Source: DATIUV01 sp049322755 (GTDB taxonomy: Bacteria > Pseudomonadota > Gammaproteobacteria > Burkholderiales > UBA6910). Taken from it: a stretch of DNA of 64,000 nt. Below the pieces are notes generated by a model, which did no database searches, had not been told where the DNA came from, and saw nothing but the letters and a program-made list of their open reading frames with translations. Made by a program: the position numbers and the translations under genes. Shown here in pieces: positions 35,562 to 44,653 of this stretch (position 1 is its first letter; every line of letters starts with the position of its first letter). The stretch is from contig JBMOQX010000052.1 in NCBI GenBank assembly GCA_049322755.1, forward strand, positions 178,405 through 242,404, read 5' to 3'.

Positions 35562-36530
35562 TCACGTTCGCGGCGCGCCGCCCGGACGCGCCGCGGCCCG
35601 CACCGCCCCGGGCGTGAGCCCGAGCCGCCGTCGGAACAGCGTCGTCAGGTGGCTCTGGCTCGACAGCCCCGCCGCCGCCGCCACCTCCGCGATCGGCAGG
35701 TCGGTGGTCTGCAGCAGACGGCGCGCGCGCTCGACGCGCCGCTCCATCAGGTATCGGTGCGGCGGGGTTCCCCGCGCGCGCTTGAAAGCGCGCAGGAACC
35801 GGTCCGGCGCGAGTCCGGCGACGGCGGCCATGCGCGCGATCGGCAGCGGCTCGTCCAGCCGCTCCTCGATGAACGCCAGCACCGGTGACAGGTCGTGGGC
35901 CTCCGGCGGCGGCGCCAGCGCACGCACCGAGCGCTCCGAGTAGCGCCGCACCAGGTGCAGCGCCAGCGCCAGGGCCAGCGACTCGGCGAACAGCGGCCCG
36001 GCGACGCCGCCGCCGTCGACTTCGTCCACCAGGGCGTGCGCGACCCCTTCGATGAACGGGTCGTGCACCATGTTGGCGTCGTACCAGCGCGGCGGCGCGG
36101 CGCCGCCTTCCAGCCGCAGCGCCTCCCGGATCCAGCGTGGATCGAGCTGGATCGCGGCGAACTCCATCCACGCGCCCTCGTAGCGGCCCCAGCGGCGGCG
36201 CCCGGCGGGGACGAAGGATACCTGCCCCGGCAGTTCCGGCCCGTCGAAGACGGTGCCCCGGTCGCTGCGGATGCGCGTGCGCCGGGTGCCGCCCGCCAGC
36301 GTCACGTAGAGGGTATGCCAGGGAAGCTGCATGACGCCCTCGACGCCGGGCGCGATGTGCCAGCGGCACACGTCCATCGTCAGACCGCGCCAGGCGCGGG
36401 CGCGCCAGCCCTGGGCTTTGCCGCCGTAGTCGCAGGTCGCCGTTTCCCCGCCGTTCGCCATCCGCAGCGAGCGCTCCGCGATCCGGCGGGAGACGGCGCC
36501 GGCATCGGCGGGGGCTGTCCGGTGGTCCAT
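35562..36530 (-). CDS. AraC-family transcriptional regulator
   Basis: 322 residues. The N-terminal 210 residues look like a ligand-binding cupin-like domain (MQLPWHTLYVTLAGGTRR, VSFVPAGRRRWGRYEG). The C-terminal AraC double helix-turn-helix spans about residues 217-315: LPIARMAAVAGLAPDRFLRAFKR with GTPPHRYLMERRVERARRLLQ, then LPIAEVAAAAGLSSQSHLTTLFRRRLG. It is immediately upstream of, and in line with, the molybdenum hydroxylase genes, so it is the likely inducer-dependent activator of that operon. The exact start (first ATG or the one 23 codons in) is unsure. Confidence 0.9.
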   Translation of the reverse strand: MDHRTAPADAGAVSRRIAERSLRMANGGETATCDYGGKAQGWRARAWRGLTMDVCRWHIAPGVEGVMQLPWHTLYVTLAGGTRRTRIRSDRGTVFDGPELPGQVSFVPAGRRRWGRYEGAWMEFAAIQLDPRWIREALRLEGGAAPPRWYDANMVHDPFIEGVAHALVDEVDGGGVAGPLFAESLALALALHLVRRYSERSVRALAPPPEAHDLSPVLAFIEERLDEPLPIARMAAVAGLAPDRFLRAFKRARGTPPHRYLMERRVERARRLLQTTDLPIAEVAAAAGLSSQSHLTTLFRRRLGLTPGAVRAAARPGGAPRT

Positions 36531-36556
36531 GGCGCGCTGCCGGCAATGCGCGGCGG

Positions 36557-37171
36557 TCAGCCGTAGAGCGCCCGGCGCAGGTTCAGCAGCATGGCCGCGG
36601 TCGCGCCCCAGATGAAGCGGCCTTCGTAGGGCATCGCGTAATAGCTGCGGCGCCGCCCCTGGTAGACGAACGCGTGGCGCTGGTGGTTGGCCGGATCCAT
36701 GAGGAAGGCGAGCGGCACCTCGAAGACGTCGGCCACCTCGAAGGCGTCCAGGCGCAGGTCGAACGGCGGTTCGACGTAGCCCACCACCGGCGTCACCGAG
36801 AACCCGGTCACGGTGTGATACTCGGGCAGACAGCCGAGCACTTCGATGCGCTCGCGCGGGAGGCCGATTTCCTCCTCGGCCTCCCGCAGCGCGGTGGCCT
36901 CGCGCGAGGCGTCGCCGGGATCGACCCGGCCGCCGGGAAAGCTGACCTGCCCGGCATGGTCGTTGAGATGGGCGGTGCGCTGGGTCAGCAGCACCTGCAA
37001 TCCGCGGGAGCGCTGGACCAGCGGCACCAGCACGGCCGCCGGGGTGAATCCCGCCTCCGGCGCCGGCATGCGCTGGGGATCGTCGCCCGACAACCAGCCC
37101 TCACCGCGGGCAAGGGCCAGCCGCGCCACGATCCAGTCGCGGGTCAGGACGCCGCCCTGCGCCGCCGTCAC
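36557..37171 (-). CDS. NUDIX hydrolase, CoA pyrophosphatase (NudL) type
   Basis: About 204 residues from a GTG at 37171; another GTG at 37198 is possible and neither has a good ribosome site. The NUDIX box reads GGRVDPGDASREATALREAEEEIGLP, and the upstream VSFPGG with LLTQRTAHLNDHAGQ is the UPF0035 signature of the CoA-pyrophosphatase subgroup. The later YHTVTGFSVTPVVGYV also fits. It would cut CoA derivatives to 3',5'-ADP and phosphopantetheine. It is the last gene before a divergent small secreted protein gene and lies 26 bases from the AraC regulator gene on the same strand upstream. Confidence 0.88.
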   Translation of the reverse strand: MTAAQGGVLTRDWIVARLALARGEGWLSGDDPQRMPAPEAGFTPAAVLVPLVQRSRGLQVLLTQRTAHLNDHAGQVSFPGGRVDPGDASREATALREAEEEIGLPRERIEVLGCLPEYHTVTGFSVTPVVGYVEPPFDLRLDAFEVADVFEVPLAFLMDPANHQRHAFVYQGRRRSYYAMPYEGRFIWGATAAMLLNLRRALYG

Positions 37172-37382
37172 CGGCTCTTCGATGTCTCCCGGATCCACAG
37201 AACAAAAGTTTAGGCAAAATCGTCTACAGTAGTAGGGCGGATCGCCGCACGGACTGTCGGCGCGAGCATTTTGCGCGCTGCCGCACCCGCCGCGGCGCCG
37301 GGACCGCGAACCCGCCACCGGCGGGGCCGGTCCAATTCGCTGCAGCACCCGCAGTTCGAACCCCAAACCGAGGAGACGTTCC

Positions 37383-37631
37383 ATGAAGAAGATCCGTTCC
37401 GCCCTGCTGGCCGCCGCGCTGGCGTTCTTCTCTTCGTCGGCCTTCGCCTTCCACTGTCCCAAGGACATGAAGAAGATCGACGAGGCCATGGCCAAGAACC
37501 CCAGCCTGTCCACCGAGCAGATGGCCGACGTGAAGAAATACCGCACCGAAGGCGAGGCCCTGCACAAGGCCGGCAAGCACCAGGAGTCCATCGACACCCT
37601 CGCCAAGGCGATGAAGATCCTGGGTATTTGA
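37383..37631 (+). CDS. Small secreted protein of a betaproteobacterial family
   Basis: 82 residues: signal peptide MKKIRSALLAAALAFFSSSAFA, then a 60-residue helical mature part starting FHCPKDMKKIDEAMAKNP and ending AGKHQESIDTLAKAMKILGI. The layout of lysine-rich helices with one cysteine recurs in hypothetical proteins of related bacteria. Function unknown; it is periplasmic by prediction. GAGGAGA lies seven bases before the ATG, and a strong terminator follows 20 bases after the stop, so it is a single-gene transcript. Confidence 0.75.
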   Translation: MKKIRSALLAAALAFFSSSAFAFHCPKDMKKIDEAMAKNPSLSTEQMADVKKYRTEGEALHKAGKHQESIDTLAKAMKILGI

Positions 37632-37651
37632 CGACCCGCACGGAACGCCGG

Positions 37652-37680
37652 ACCGCCGGCTGCGCCCGGCGGTTTTTTTT
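37652..37680 (+). terminator. Rho-independent terminator after the small secreted protein gene
   Basis: ACCGCCGG (37652-37659) pairs with CCGGCGGT (37666-37673) across a six-base loop and is followed by eight T. It sits about 20 bases after the stop codon. Confidence 0.88.
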
Positions 37681-37731
37681 CGTCCGCGCCGGCGGGTTAC
37701 CATGGAGATTTCAGCGACTGCCGGATCGCCG

Positions 37732-38703
37732 ATGGACCGAAGTCCGCCGCCCCGCACCGAGCTCTATCCCGAAATCGAGCCGTTCGCCCAGGGCCGCCTG
37801 GCGGTGAGCGATCTCCATGAGCTGTACTGGGAAGAGAGCGGCGATCCCGACGGCATCCCGGTGCTGTTCCTGCACGGCGGCCCCGGCGCCGGCTCGGCGC
37901 CCAACCACCGCCGCTTCTTCGATCCGGCAGCCTACCGCATCGTGATCTTCGACCAGCGCGGCGCCGGACGCTCGTCGCCGCTGGGCGAGATCCGCGACAA
38001 CACCACGCCGCTGCTGATCGCCGACATCGAGCAGCTGCGCCGCCACCGCAGCATCGAGCGCTGGCTGGTGTTCGGCGGCTCCTGGGGCTCGACGCTGGCA
38101 CTGGCCTACGCGCAGGCCCATCCCGAGCGCTGCCTGGGACTGGTGCTGCGCGGCATCTTTCTGTGCCGCCAGCCGGAGATCGACTGGTTCCTGTACGGCC
38201 TGCGCAGCTTCTTCCCCGAAGCCTGGGACGCCTTCGCCGGGCACATCCCGGCGGCCGAGCGCGGCGACCTGCTGGGCGCGTATTACCGCCGCCTGATGGA
38301 CCCGGACCCGGCGGTGCACCGGCCGGCGGCGCGCACCTGGAGCGTCTACGAAGGCTCCTGCTCGACGCTGCTGCCGAGCCGCGAGACGGTGGACTACTTC
38401 GCCGGCGACGTGGTGGCCCTCGGCCTCGCGCGCATGGAAGCCCATTACTTCACCAACGGCATCTTCCTGCCCGAGAATGCGCTGCTGGACAACGTGCAGC
38501 GCATCCGTCACCTGCCGGCGGTGATCGTCCAGGGCCGCTACGACGCGGTCTGTCCCATCGTCAGCGCCCACGACCTGCACCGGGCGTGGCCCGAAGCAGA
38601 CTACGTCGTCGTCCCCGACGCCGGCCACTCCGCGTGGGAGCCGGGCATCCGCGCCGAGCTGGTGCGCGCCACCGAGCTGTTCAAGGCGCGGCTGCGGCGC
38701 TGA
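37732..38703 (+). CDS. pip: Proline iminopeptidase
   Basis: About 323 residues from the ATG at 37732; an in-frame ATG at 37702 would add ten. Alpha/beta hydrolase of the S33 family: oxyanion region FLHGGPGAGS, then FDQRGAGRSSP, nucleophile elbow GGSWGSTLAL, QGRYDAVCP with the catalytic aspartate, and DAGHSAWEP with the catalytic histidine. YFTNGIFLPEN is typical of the bacterial proline iminopeptidases. It frees N-terminal proline from peptides in the cytoplasm. It is convergent with the SDR gene. Confidence 0.94.
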   Translation: MDRSPPPRTELYPEIEPFAQGRLAVSDLHELYWEESGDPDGIPVLFLHGGPGAGSAPNHRRFFDPAAYRIVIFDQRGAGRSSPLGEIRDNTTPLLIADIEQLRRHRSIERWLVFGGSWGSTLALAYAQAHPERCLGLVLRGIFLCRQPEIDWFLYGLRSFFPEAWDAFAGHIPAAERGDLLGAYYRRLMDPDPAVHRPAARTWSVYEGSCSTLLPSRETVDYFAGDVVALGLARMEAHYFTNGIFLPENALLDNVQRIRHLPAVIVQGRYDAVCPIVSAHDLHRAWPEADYVVVPDAGHSAWEPGIRAELVRATELFKARLRR

Positions 38704-38729
38704 TCGCGTCGCCCCGCCGCCGCGCGCCG

Positions 38730-39442
38730 CTACCAGGCAATCCGCTTGCGGTCGCGGAAGAAGCCCCCGGTGGGCCCTTTCTGGGGCAGCAGCGCCAGCC
38801 ACACGGCGGTGTCGGCGCCCTCCGCCACGGAGCGGGTGGCGTTCTCGCCGCCCATGTCGGTGCGCACCCAGCCGGGGCACATCGAGTTGACCTTGATGTG
38901 ATGCTCCTCCAGCTCCGCCGCCAGCATACGCGTGAGCGCATTGAGCGCGGTCTTGGACATGCGGTAGGCCGGCGTGCCGGTGGCCATGTCCTCCAGCTGG
39001 CCGAGGCCGCTGGACAGATTGACGATGCGCCCGCCGCCGCGCTTCTTCATCAGCGGCACCAGCGCCTGGGACAGCATCAGCGGGCCCAGCGTGTTGGTTT
39101 CCAGCGCCGCACGGAAGGTGTCGACGTGCTCCGTCATCACCCGCGCGCCCTTGGGGTCGGGCAGAATGCCGGCGTTGTTGACCAGGATGTCGATGCCGCC
39201 GAACTTCTTGTCCAGCGCGGCGGCCAGCGCCGCGATGGAGCCGCTGTCGGTCACGTCCAGCGGCATCAGCTCGACGCTCAGCCCCCGCTTGAGCAGCTCC
39301 TCGCACGCCGCCTCGCCTTTCTTGCGGTTGCGCGCCGTCATCACCACGTGCACGCCCTTCTGCGCCAGCTGGCGCGAAATCTCGAGCCCGATGCCGCGGT
39401 TGGCCCCGGTCACCACCGCCACTTTCTGCTTCCCCTGGCCGC

Positions 39443-39446
<4 letters not shown>
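38730..39446 (-). CDS. Short-chain dehydrogenase/reductase
   Basis: 238 residues, classical SDR. Cofactor loop TGANRGIGLE (about 13-22) with R35-type NADP preference suggested by MTARNRKKG, then DILVNNAGIL, IVNLSSGLGQ with the catalytic serine, and YRMSK with the catalytic tyrosine and lysine. The PGWVRTDMGG motif and the length match carbonyl-reductase-like SDRs. The substrate cannot be predicted. Its start overlaps the fumC stop by four bases (ATGA), so it is expressed with the C4-dicarboxylate genes. Confidence 0.88.
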
Positions 39447-40846
<1,400 letters not shown>

Positions 40847-41034
40847 GGCAGCCTCCGTGCTGCGATGCGCGGGCACGCCCGCTGGCGCGGGCGCACGCGC
40901 GCCGGTGGGCCCAGTCTACTGCGATCGGGGAAACAGCAGGGCGCCCGGCACGCCCAGCGGGCGCACCTCCACCGGGCCGCAGCCGAGCGACCGCCCGATC
41001 CAGTTCGCCGTCAACTTTCCCGCCGCCCGACGGG

Positions 41035-41778
41035 TTACTTCATTCCCGCCGCCACCATCTTGCGGCGCAGAAACGCGATCTGCGTCTGCAGCGGCAGGTT
41101 CTTGGGGCACACGTCGTGGCACCCCAACAGCGACATGCAGCCGAACACGCCGTCGTCGTCGCCGATCAGCTCGTAATAATCCTCGTCGGCGCGGCCGTCA
41201 CGCGGATCGAGGCGGAAGCGGGCGATCTTGTTCAGCCCGACCGCGCCGACGAAGGCCTCGCGCATGCGCACCGTGCCGCAGCCGGCGATGCAGCAGCCGC
41301 ACTCGATGCAGCGGTCGAGCAGGTAGATCTCCTCGGCCAGCCCGGGTTCCATGCGCTCCTCGATGCGCGTGAGGTCCACCTCCTGCTGCTTCATGTGGAC
41401 CCAGGTCTGGAGCCGCTCGCTCATGGCGCGCATCCACTTGCCGGTATTGACCGACAGGTCGCCGATCAGTTCGAACACCGGCAGCGGCGCCAGCGTGATC
41501 CCGGGATCGAGGTTCATGGTGAGCGTGCGGCAGGCGAGCCCCGGCTTGCCGTTGATCATCATGCCGCAGCTGCCGCAGATGCCGGCACGGCAGACGAAGT
41601 CGAACTGCAGCGACGGATCCTGTTTCTCGCGGATTTCGTTCAGCGCGATGAACAGCGTCATCCCCGCCGCCTCTTCCAGGTCGTAGGTCTGCAGCCGGGG
41701 CTTGTCGCCCGGGACCTGCGGGTTGTAGCGCAGGACGCTGATCCTGAGTTGCCGGTTCCGGGTGGTCGCGTCGTTCAT
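41035..41778 (-). CDS. frdB: Fumarate reductase / succinate dehydrogenase iron-sulfur subunit
   Basis: 247 residues. The plant-type [2Fe-2S] cysteines are 63, 68, 71 and 83 (FVCRAGICGSCGMMINGKP). The bacterial ferredoxin-like half has CIECGCCIAGC at about 157-167 and CMSLLGCHDVCP toward the end, for the [4Fe-4S] and [3Fe-4S] clusters. It carries electrons between the quinol site of FrdC and the FAD of FrdA. It is third in the frdCAB order seen in Wolinella; its start overlaps the frdA stop by four bases. Confidence 0.94.
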   Translation of the reverse strand: MNDATTRNRQLRISVLRYNPQVPGDKPRLQTYDLEEAAGMTLFIALNEIREKQDPSLQFDFVCRAGICGSCGMMINGKPGLACRTLTMNLDPGITLAPLPVFELIGDLSVNTGKWMRAMSERLQTWVHMKQQEVDLTRIEERMEPGLAEEIYLLDRCIECGCCIAGCGTVRMREAFVGAVGLNKIARFRLDPRDGRADEDYYELIGDDDGVFGCMSLLGCHDVCPKNLPLQTQIAFLRRKMVAAGMK

Positions 41779-43760
41779 TGGCTTGCCGCCTTCGGTTCGT
41801 CGATGCGCTCGTTGCGGCCGCGGAAGCGCTGCGGCAGAAGGTGCTCGTAGGGCATCAGCGCCTGCTGGATCGCATGGCGGTCACCGCCGCCCTGCCGGAT
41901 CTTCTCCACTTCCGCGGCGCGCGCCGGCGTGTCCGGATGGTCGACGTAATCCTTGGCGCCGTAGCCGCGCCAGCCCGGCGGCAGCTCCATCCTCCGGACG
42001 TCGAGCGCCTCGTAGGCCAGCTGCGGCAGGGTGTCGGCGTCGCCGCGCCAGGTCGCCAGCGTGCGCTTGAGCCACTCGGCATCGTTGCGCCGCGGGTAGT
42101 CCTCGCGGTAATGGGCGCCGCGGCTCTCGGTGCGCGTCGCCGCGCCGTGGGCGATGGCGAGCGCCACCTTGAGCATTTTCTGGGTGCGATACGCAGTCGC
42201 CAGCTCCGGGTTGGCGCCGGTCGCCCTGTAGCCGACGCGGATGTCGCGGCTGCGCACCAGCAGCTGCTGCAGTTCCTCCACCGCCGCCTTCAGGTCCTCG
42301 CCGCGGCGGAAGATGCCGACCTTGTCGGTCATGATGTTCTGCATCCGCACCTTGAGCTCGGTCGCGTCTTCCCTGCCGCTGCCCTTGAGCATGGCGTCCA
42401 GCCTGGCGCGCTCGCGCGCGACGAAGTCGTGCACCACACCCAGCGGCACGTTGAGGTCGTTCTCGGCTTTGTCGCAGAAGTCTGCGATGAACTCCCCCAC
42501 GACCATGCCGGCCACCACCGTCTCCGCCACCGAGTTGCCGCCGAGACGATTGAAGCCGTGCATGTCCCAGCAGGCGGCCTCGCCGGCGGCGAACAGGCCC
42601 TTCAGCGTCGGGCTCTCGCCGTTGGGCCTGGTGCGCACGCCGCCCATGGTGTAGTGCTGCGCCGGGCGCACCGGGATCCACTCCTTCACCGGATCGACGC
42701 CGAGGAAGTAGTGGCAGATCTCGTAGACCTCCCGCAGGTTGTGCTTGATGTGGTGCTCGCCCAGCAGCGTGATGTCGAGCCAGATGTGGTCGCCGAACCG
42801 GCTGCTGGCGCCCTTGCCCCTGGCGATATGCTCCTCCATGCGCCGCGACACCACGTCGCGCGAGGCGAGCTCCTTCTTCTCCGGCTCGTAGTCCGGCATG
42901 AAGCGGTGGCCGTCGCCGTCCTTGAGCAGCCCGCCGTCCCCGCGGCAACCCTCGGTCACCAGGATGCCGGCCGGGAAGATGCCGGTGGGATGGAACTGCA
43001 CTGCTTCCATGTTGCCGAGCGCCGCGACCCCGGTTTCCAGCGCCAGCGCGTGGCCGATGCCCTCGCAGATCACCGCGTTGGTGGTAACCCGGTAGAGCCG
43101 CCCGGCGCCGCCGGTGGCGACGGCGGTGGCCTTGGCAACGCAGGCGGTAAGTTCCCCGGTGATCAGGTTGCGCACTACTGCGCCGTAGCAGCGGCCGGCG
43201 TCGTGGATCAGCGCCAGCGCCTCGACACGCTCGTGCACCGGGATCTGCTCGGCAATGGCACGGTCGGCCACCGCCGTGATCATGGCGTGGCCGGTGCCGT
43301 CGGCGACGTAGCAGGTGCGCCATTTCTTGGTGCCGCCGAAGTCGCGCTGCGCCACGGTGCCGTGGGCCTCGTCGCGCTCGGTGATCGTGACCTTCTGGCC
43401 GTTGATCACCACCTCGCGGTCGCCGCGGCGCACGCGGCTCCACGGCACGCCCCACGCCGCCAGCTCGCGCACCGCCTTGGGCGCGGTGTTGACGAACATG
43501 CGCACCACGTCCTGGTCGGCGCCCCAGTCGGAGCCGCGCACCGTGTCTTCGAAGTGCACGTCCTCGTTGTCGCCCTGGCCCTTGATGACGTTGCCGAGGC
43601 TTGCCTGCATGCCGCCCTGGGCGGCCTTGGAGTGGGAGCGCTTGGCCGGCACCAGCGACAGGATGAGCGTGTCGTGGCCGCGCCGCTTGGCGCCCAGCGC
43701 CAGGCGCAGGCCGGCGAGCCCGCCGCCGATCACCAGCACGTCGGTGTAGACGATCTTCAT
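41775..43760 (-). CDS. frdA: Fumarate reductase flavoprotein subunit
   Basis: 661 residues. FAD fold VLVIGGGLAGLRLALGAKR at the start, the flavin-linking histidine in KRSHSKAAQGGMQA (about residue 44), then GDNEDVHFEDTVRGSDWG, which strongly resembles the Wolinella protein, QFHPTGIFPAGILVTEG and RPAQHYTMGGVRT in the active site, and LKVRMQNIMTDKVGIFR near the end. It reduces fumarate or oxidises succinate at the cytoplasmic face. It overlaps both neighbours by four bases. The whole set looks like a QFR rather than an ordinary SDH, which also has a single-subunit anchor only in some groups. Confidence 0.94.
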   Translation of the reverse strand: MKIVYTDVLVIGGGLAGLRLALGAKRRGHDTLILSLVPAKRSHSKAAQGGMQASLGNVIKGQGDNEDVHFEDTVRGSDWGADQDVVRMFVNTAPKAVRELAAWGVPWSRVRRGDREVVINGQKVTITERDEAHGTVAQRDFGGTKKWRTCYVADGTGHAMITAVADRAIAEQIPVHERVEALALIHDAGRCYGAVVRNLITGELTACVAKATAVATGGAGRLYRVTTNAVICEGIGHALALETGVAALGNMEAVQFHPTGIFPAGILVTEGCRGDGGLLKDGDGHRFMPDYEPEKKELASRDVVSRRMEEHIARGKGASSRFGDHIWLDITLLGEHHIKHNLREVYEICHYFLGVDPVKEWIPVRPAQHYTMGGVRTRPNGESPTLKGLFAAGEAACWDMHGFNRLGGNSVAETVVAGMVVGEFIADFCDKAENDLNVPLGVVHDFVARERARLDAMLKGSGREDATELKVRMQNIMTDKVGIFRRGEDLKAAVEELQQLLVRSRDIRVGYRATGANPELATAYRTQKMLKVALAIAHGAATRTESRGAHYREDYPRRNDAEWLKRTLATWRGDADTLPQLAYEALDVRRMELPPGWRGYGAKDYVDHPDTPARAAEVEKIRQGGGDRHAIQQALMPYEHLLPQRFRGRNERIDEPKAASQ

Positions 43761-44536
43761 CGCCGACCTCCATGCCCGTCGCCCTGCACCCAGGACGGCG
43801 TGAAGCGGATGCCCGGATCGTCCCGGTTCTCCCAGCCGATCTTGTAGTACGCCGCCAGCGTCAGCAGCCCCAGCACCAGGAAGAACACGGTGAGCCCCCA
43901 CTTGAACAGCGACAGGCGCTTGCGGGTGGCGTCCGGGTGCTTGCCGTCGAACCAGCCCCATTTCACCGACAGCCGGTACAGGCCGATCCCGCCGTGCAGC
44001 TCGACCGCGAACAAGAGCACCAGGTAGAGCGGCCACCAGGCGGTGTACACGCGCTCGCCGGAGGCGTACGGCCCGATCGCACCCGGGTTCATGAGCATCT
44101 GGTACAGGTGCGCCGAGCCGAGGAAAAAGAGCAGGAAGCCGGTGACGAACTGCACCCACCACAGCGTGGTGTCGCCGTGGCGGAACAGGTTCTTGTGGCC
44201 GATGAACGCGCGGTACTGGCGGTAGTTGGCCGGGAACTTGCGCATCGCCAGGAAGGCGTGGGCGACGAAGGCCACGAACACCAGGGCCACCACGCCGGAC
44301 ACCAGGATCGGATACGCGGCGCCGAAGATGAAATAGCCCTCGAACATCCTGGTCACCGCCCACATCGCGTCCTTGCTGATCAGGATGGTGGCCACGAAGA
44401 ACATGTGGCCCCACATGAACAGCCCCAGGAAGAGGCCGGTGGCGCTTTGCCAGAAATCCATGCGCGCCGGCCAGCGGCTCTTGCGCGGGCGGTCCGCCAG
44501 GCCGACCCCGGCGATGACGTCGATGCTCTTGCTCAC
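43757..44536 (-). CDS. frdC: Fumarate reductase diheme cytochrome b subunit
   Basis: 259 residues from a GTG start (AAAGGG seven bases upstream), five membrane helices. Histidines 44, 93, 143 and 181 fall at the four heme-ligand positions of Wolinella succinogenes FrdC (44, 93, 143, 182), and glutamate 179, in AVELHGG, corresponds to Glu180 of its transmembrane proton (E) pathway. This makes it a diheme, menaquinol-type anchor. It is the first gene of frdCAB. The match in spacing is read directly from the sequence; quinone type and direction of the reaction are inferred. Confidence 0.93.
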   Translation of the reverse strand: MSKSIDVIAGVGLADRPRKSRWPARMDFWQSATGLFLGLFMWGHMFFVATILISKDAMWAVTRMFEGYFIFGAAYPILVSGVVALVFVAFVAHAFLAMRKFPANYRQYRAFIGHKNLFRHGDTTLWWVQFVTGFLLFFLGSAHLYQMLMNPGAIGPYASGERVYTAWWPLYLVLLFAVELHGGIGLYRLSVKWGWFDGKHPDATRKRLSLFKWGLTVFFLVLGLLTLAAYYKIGWENRDDPGIRFTPSWVQGDGHGGRR

Positions 44537-44573
44537 ACGCAGCCCTTTCCGGTTGTCCGGCCGGGGGCGGCCC

Positions 44574-44607
44574 TCACCTCTTCCCCTTTTTCCCGCGGGG
44601 AGAGGGG
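44574..44607. repeat. Imperfect inverted repeat between fumA and frdC
   Basis: CCTCTTCCCC and GGGGAGAGG flank a short CTTTTTCCCGC spacer, with one base bulged. This CCTCT...AGAGG palindrome type is scattered through many proteobacterial genomes as a repeated extragenic element; it may also end or attenuate the fumA transcript before frdC. Confidence 0.5.
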
Positions 44608-44653
44608 AAATTCCGTGGGCGGAATGGGCCTGCATTCCGTTGCGCACCGAGGT

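Noticed and set aside
40916..41122. A 68-codon minus-strand frame between frdB and fumC
   Set aside because: Most of it overlaps the end of frdB in another frame and the rest has no recognisable pattern or ribosome site.
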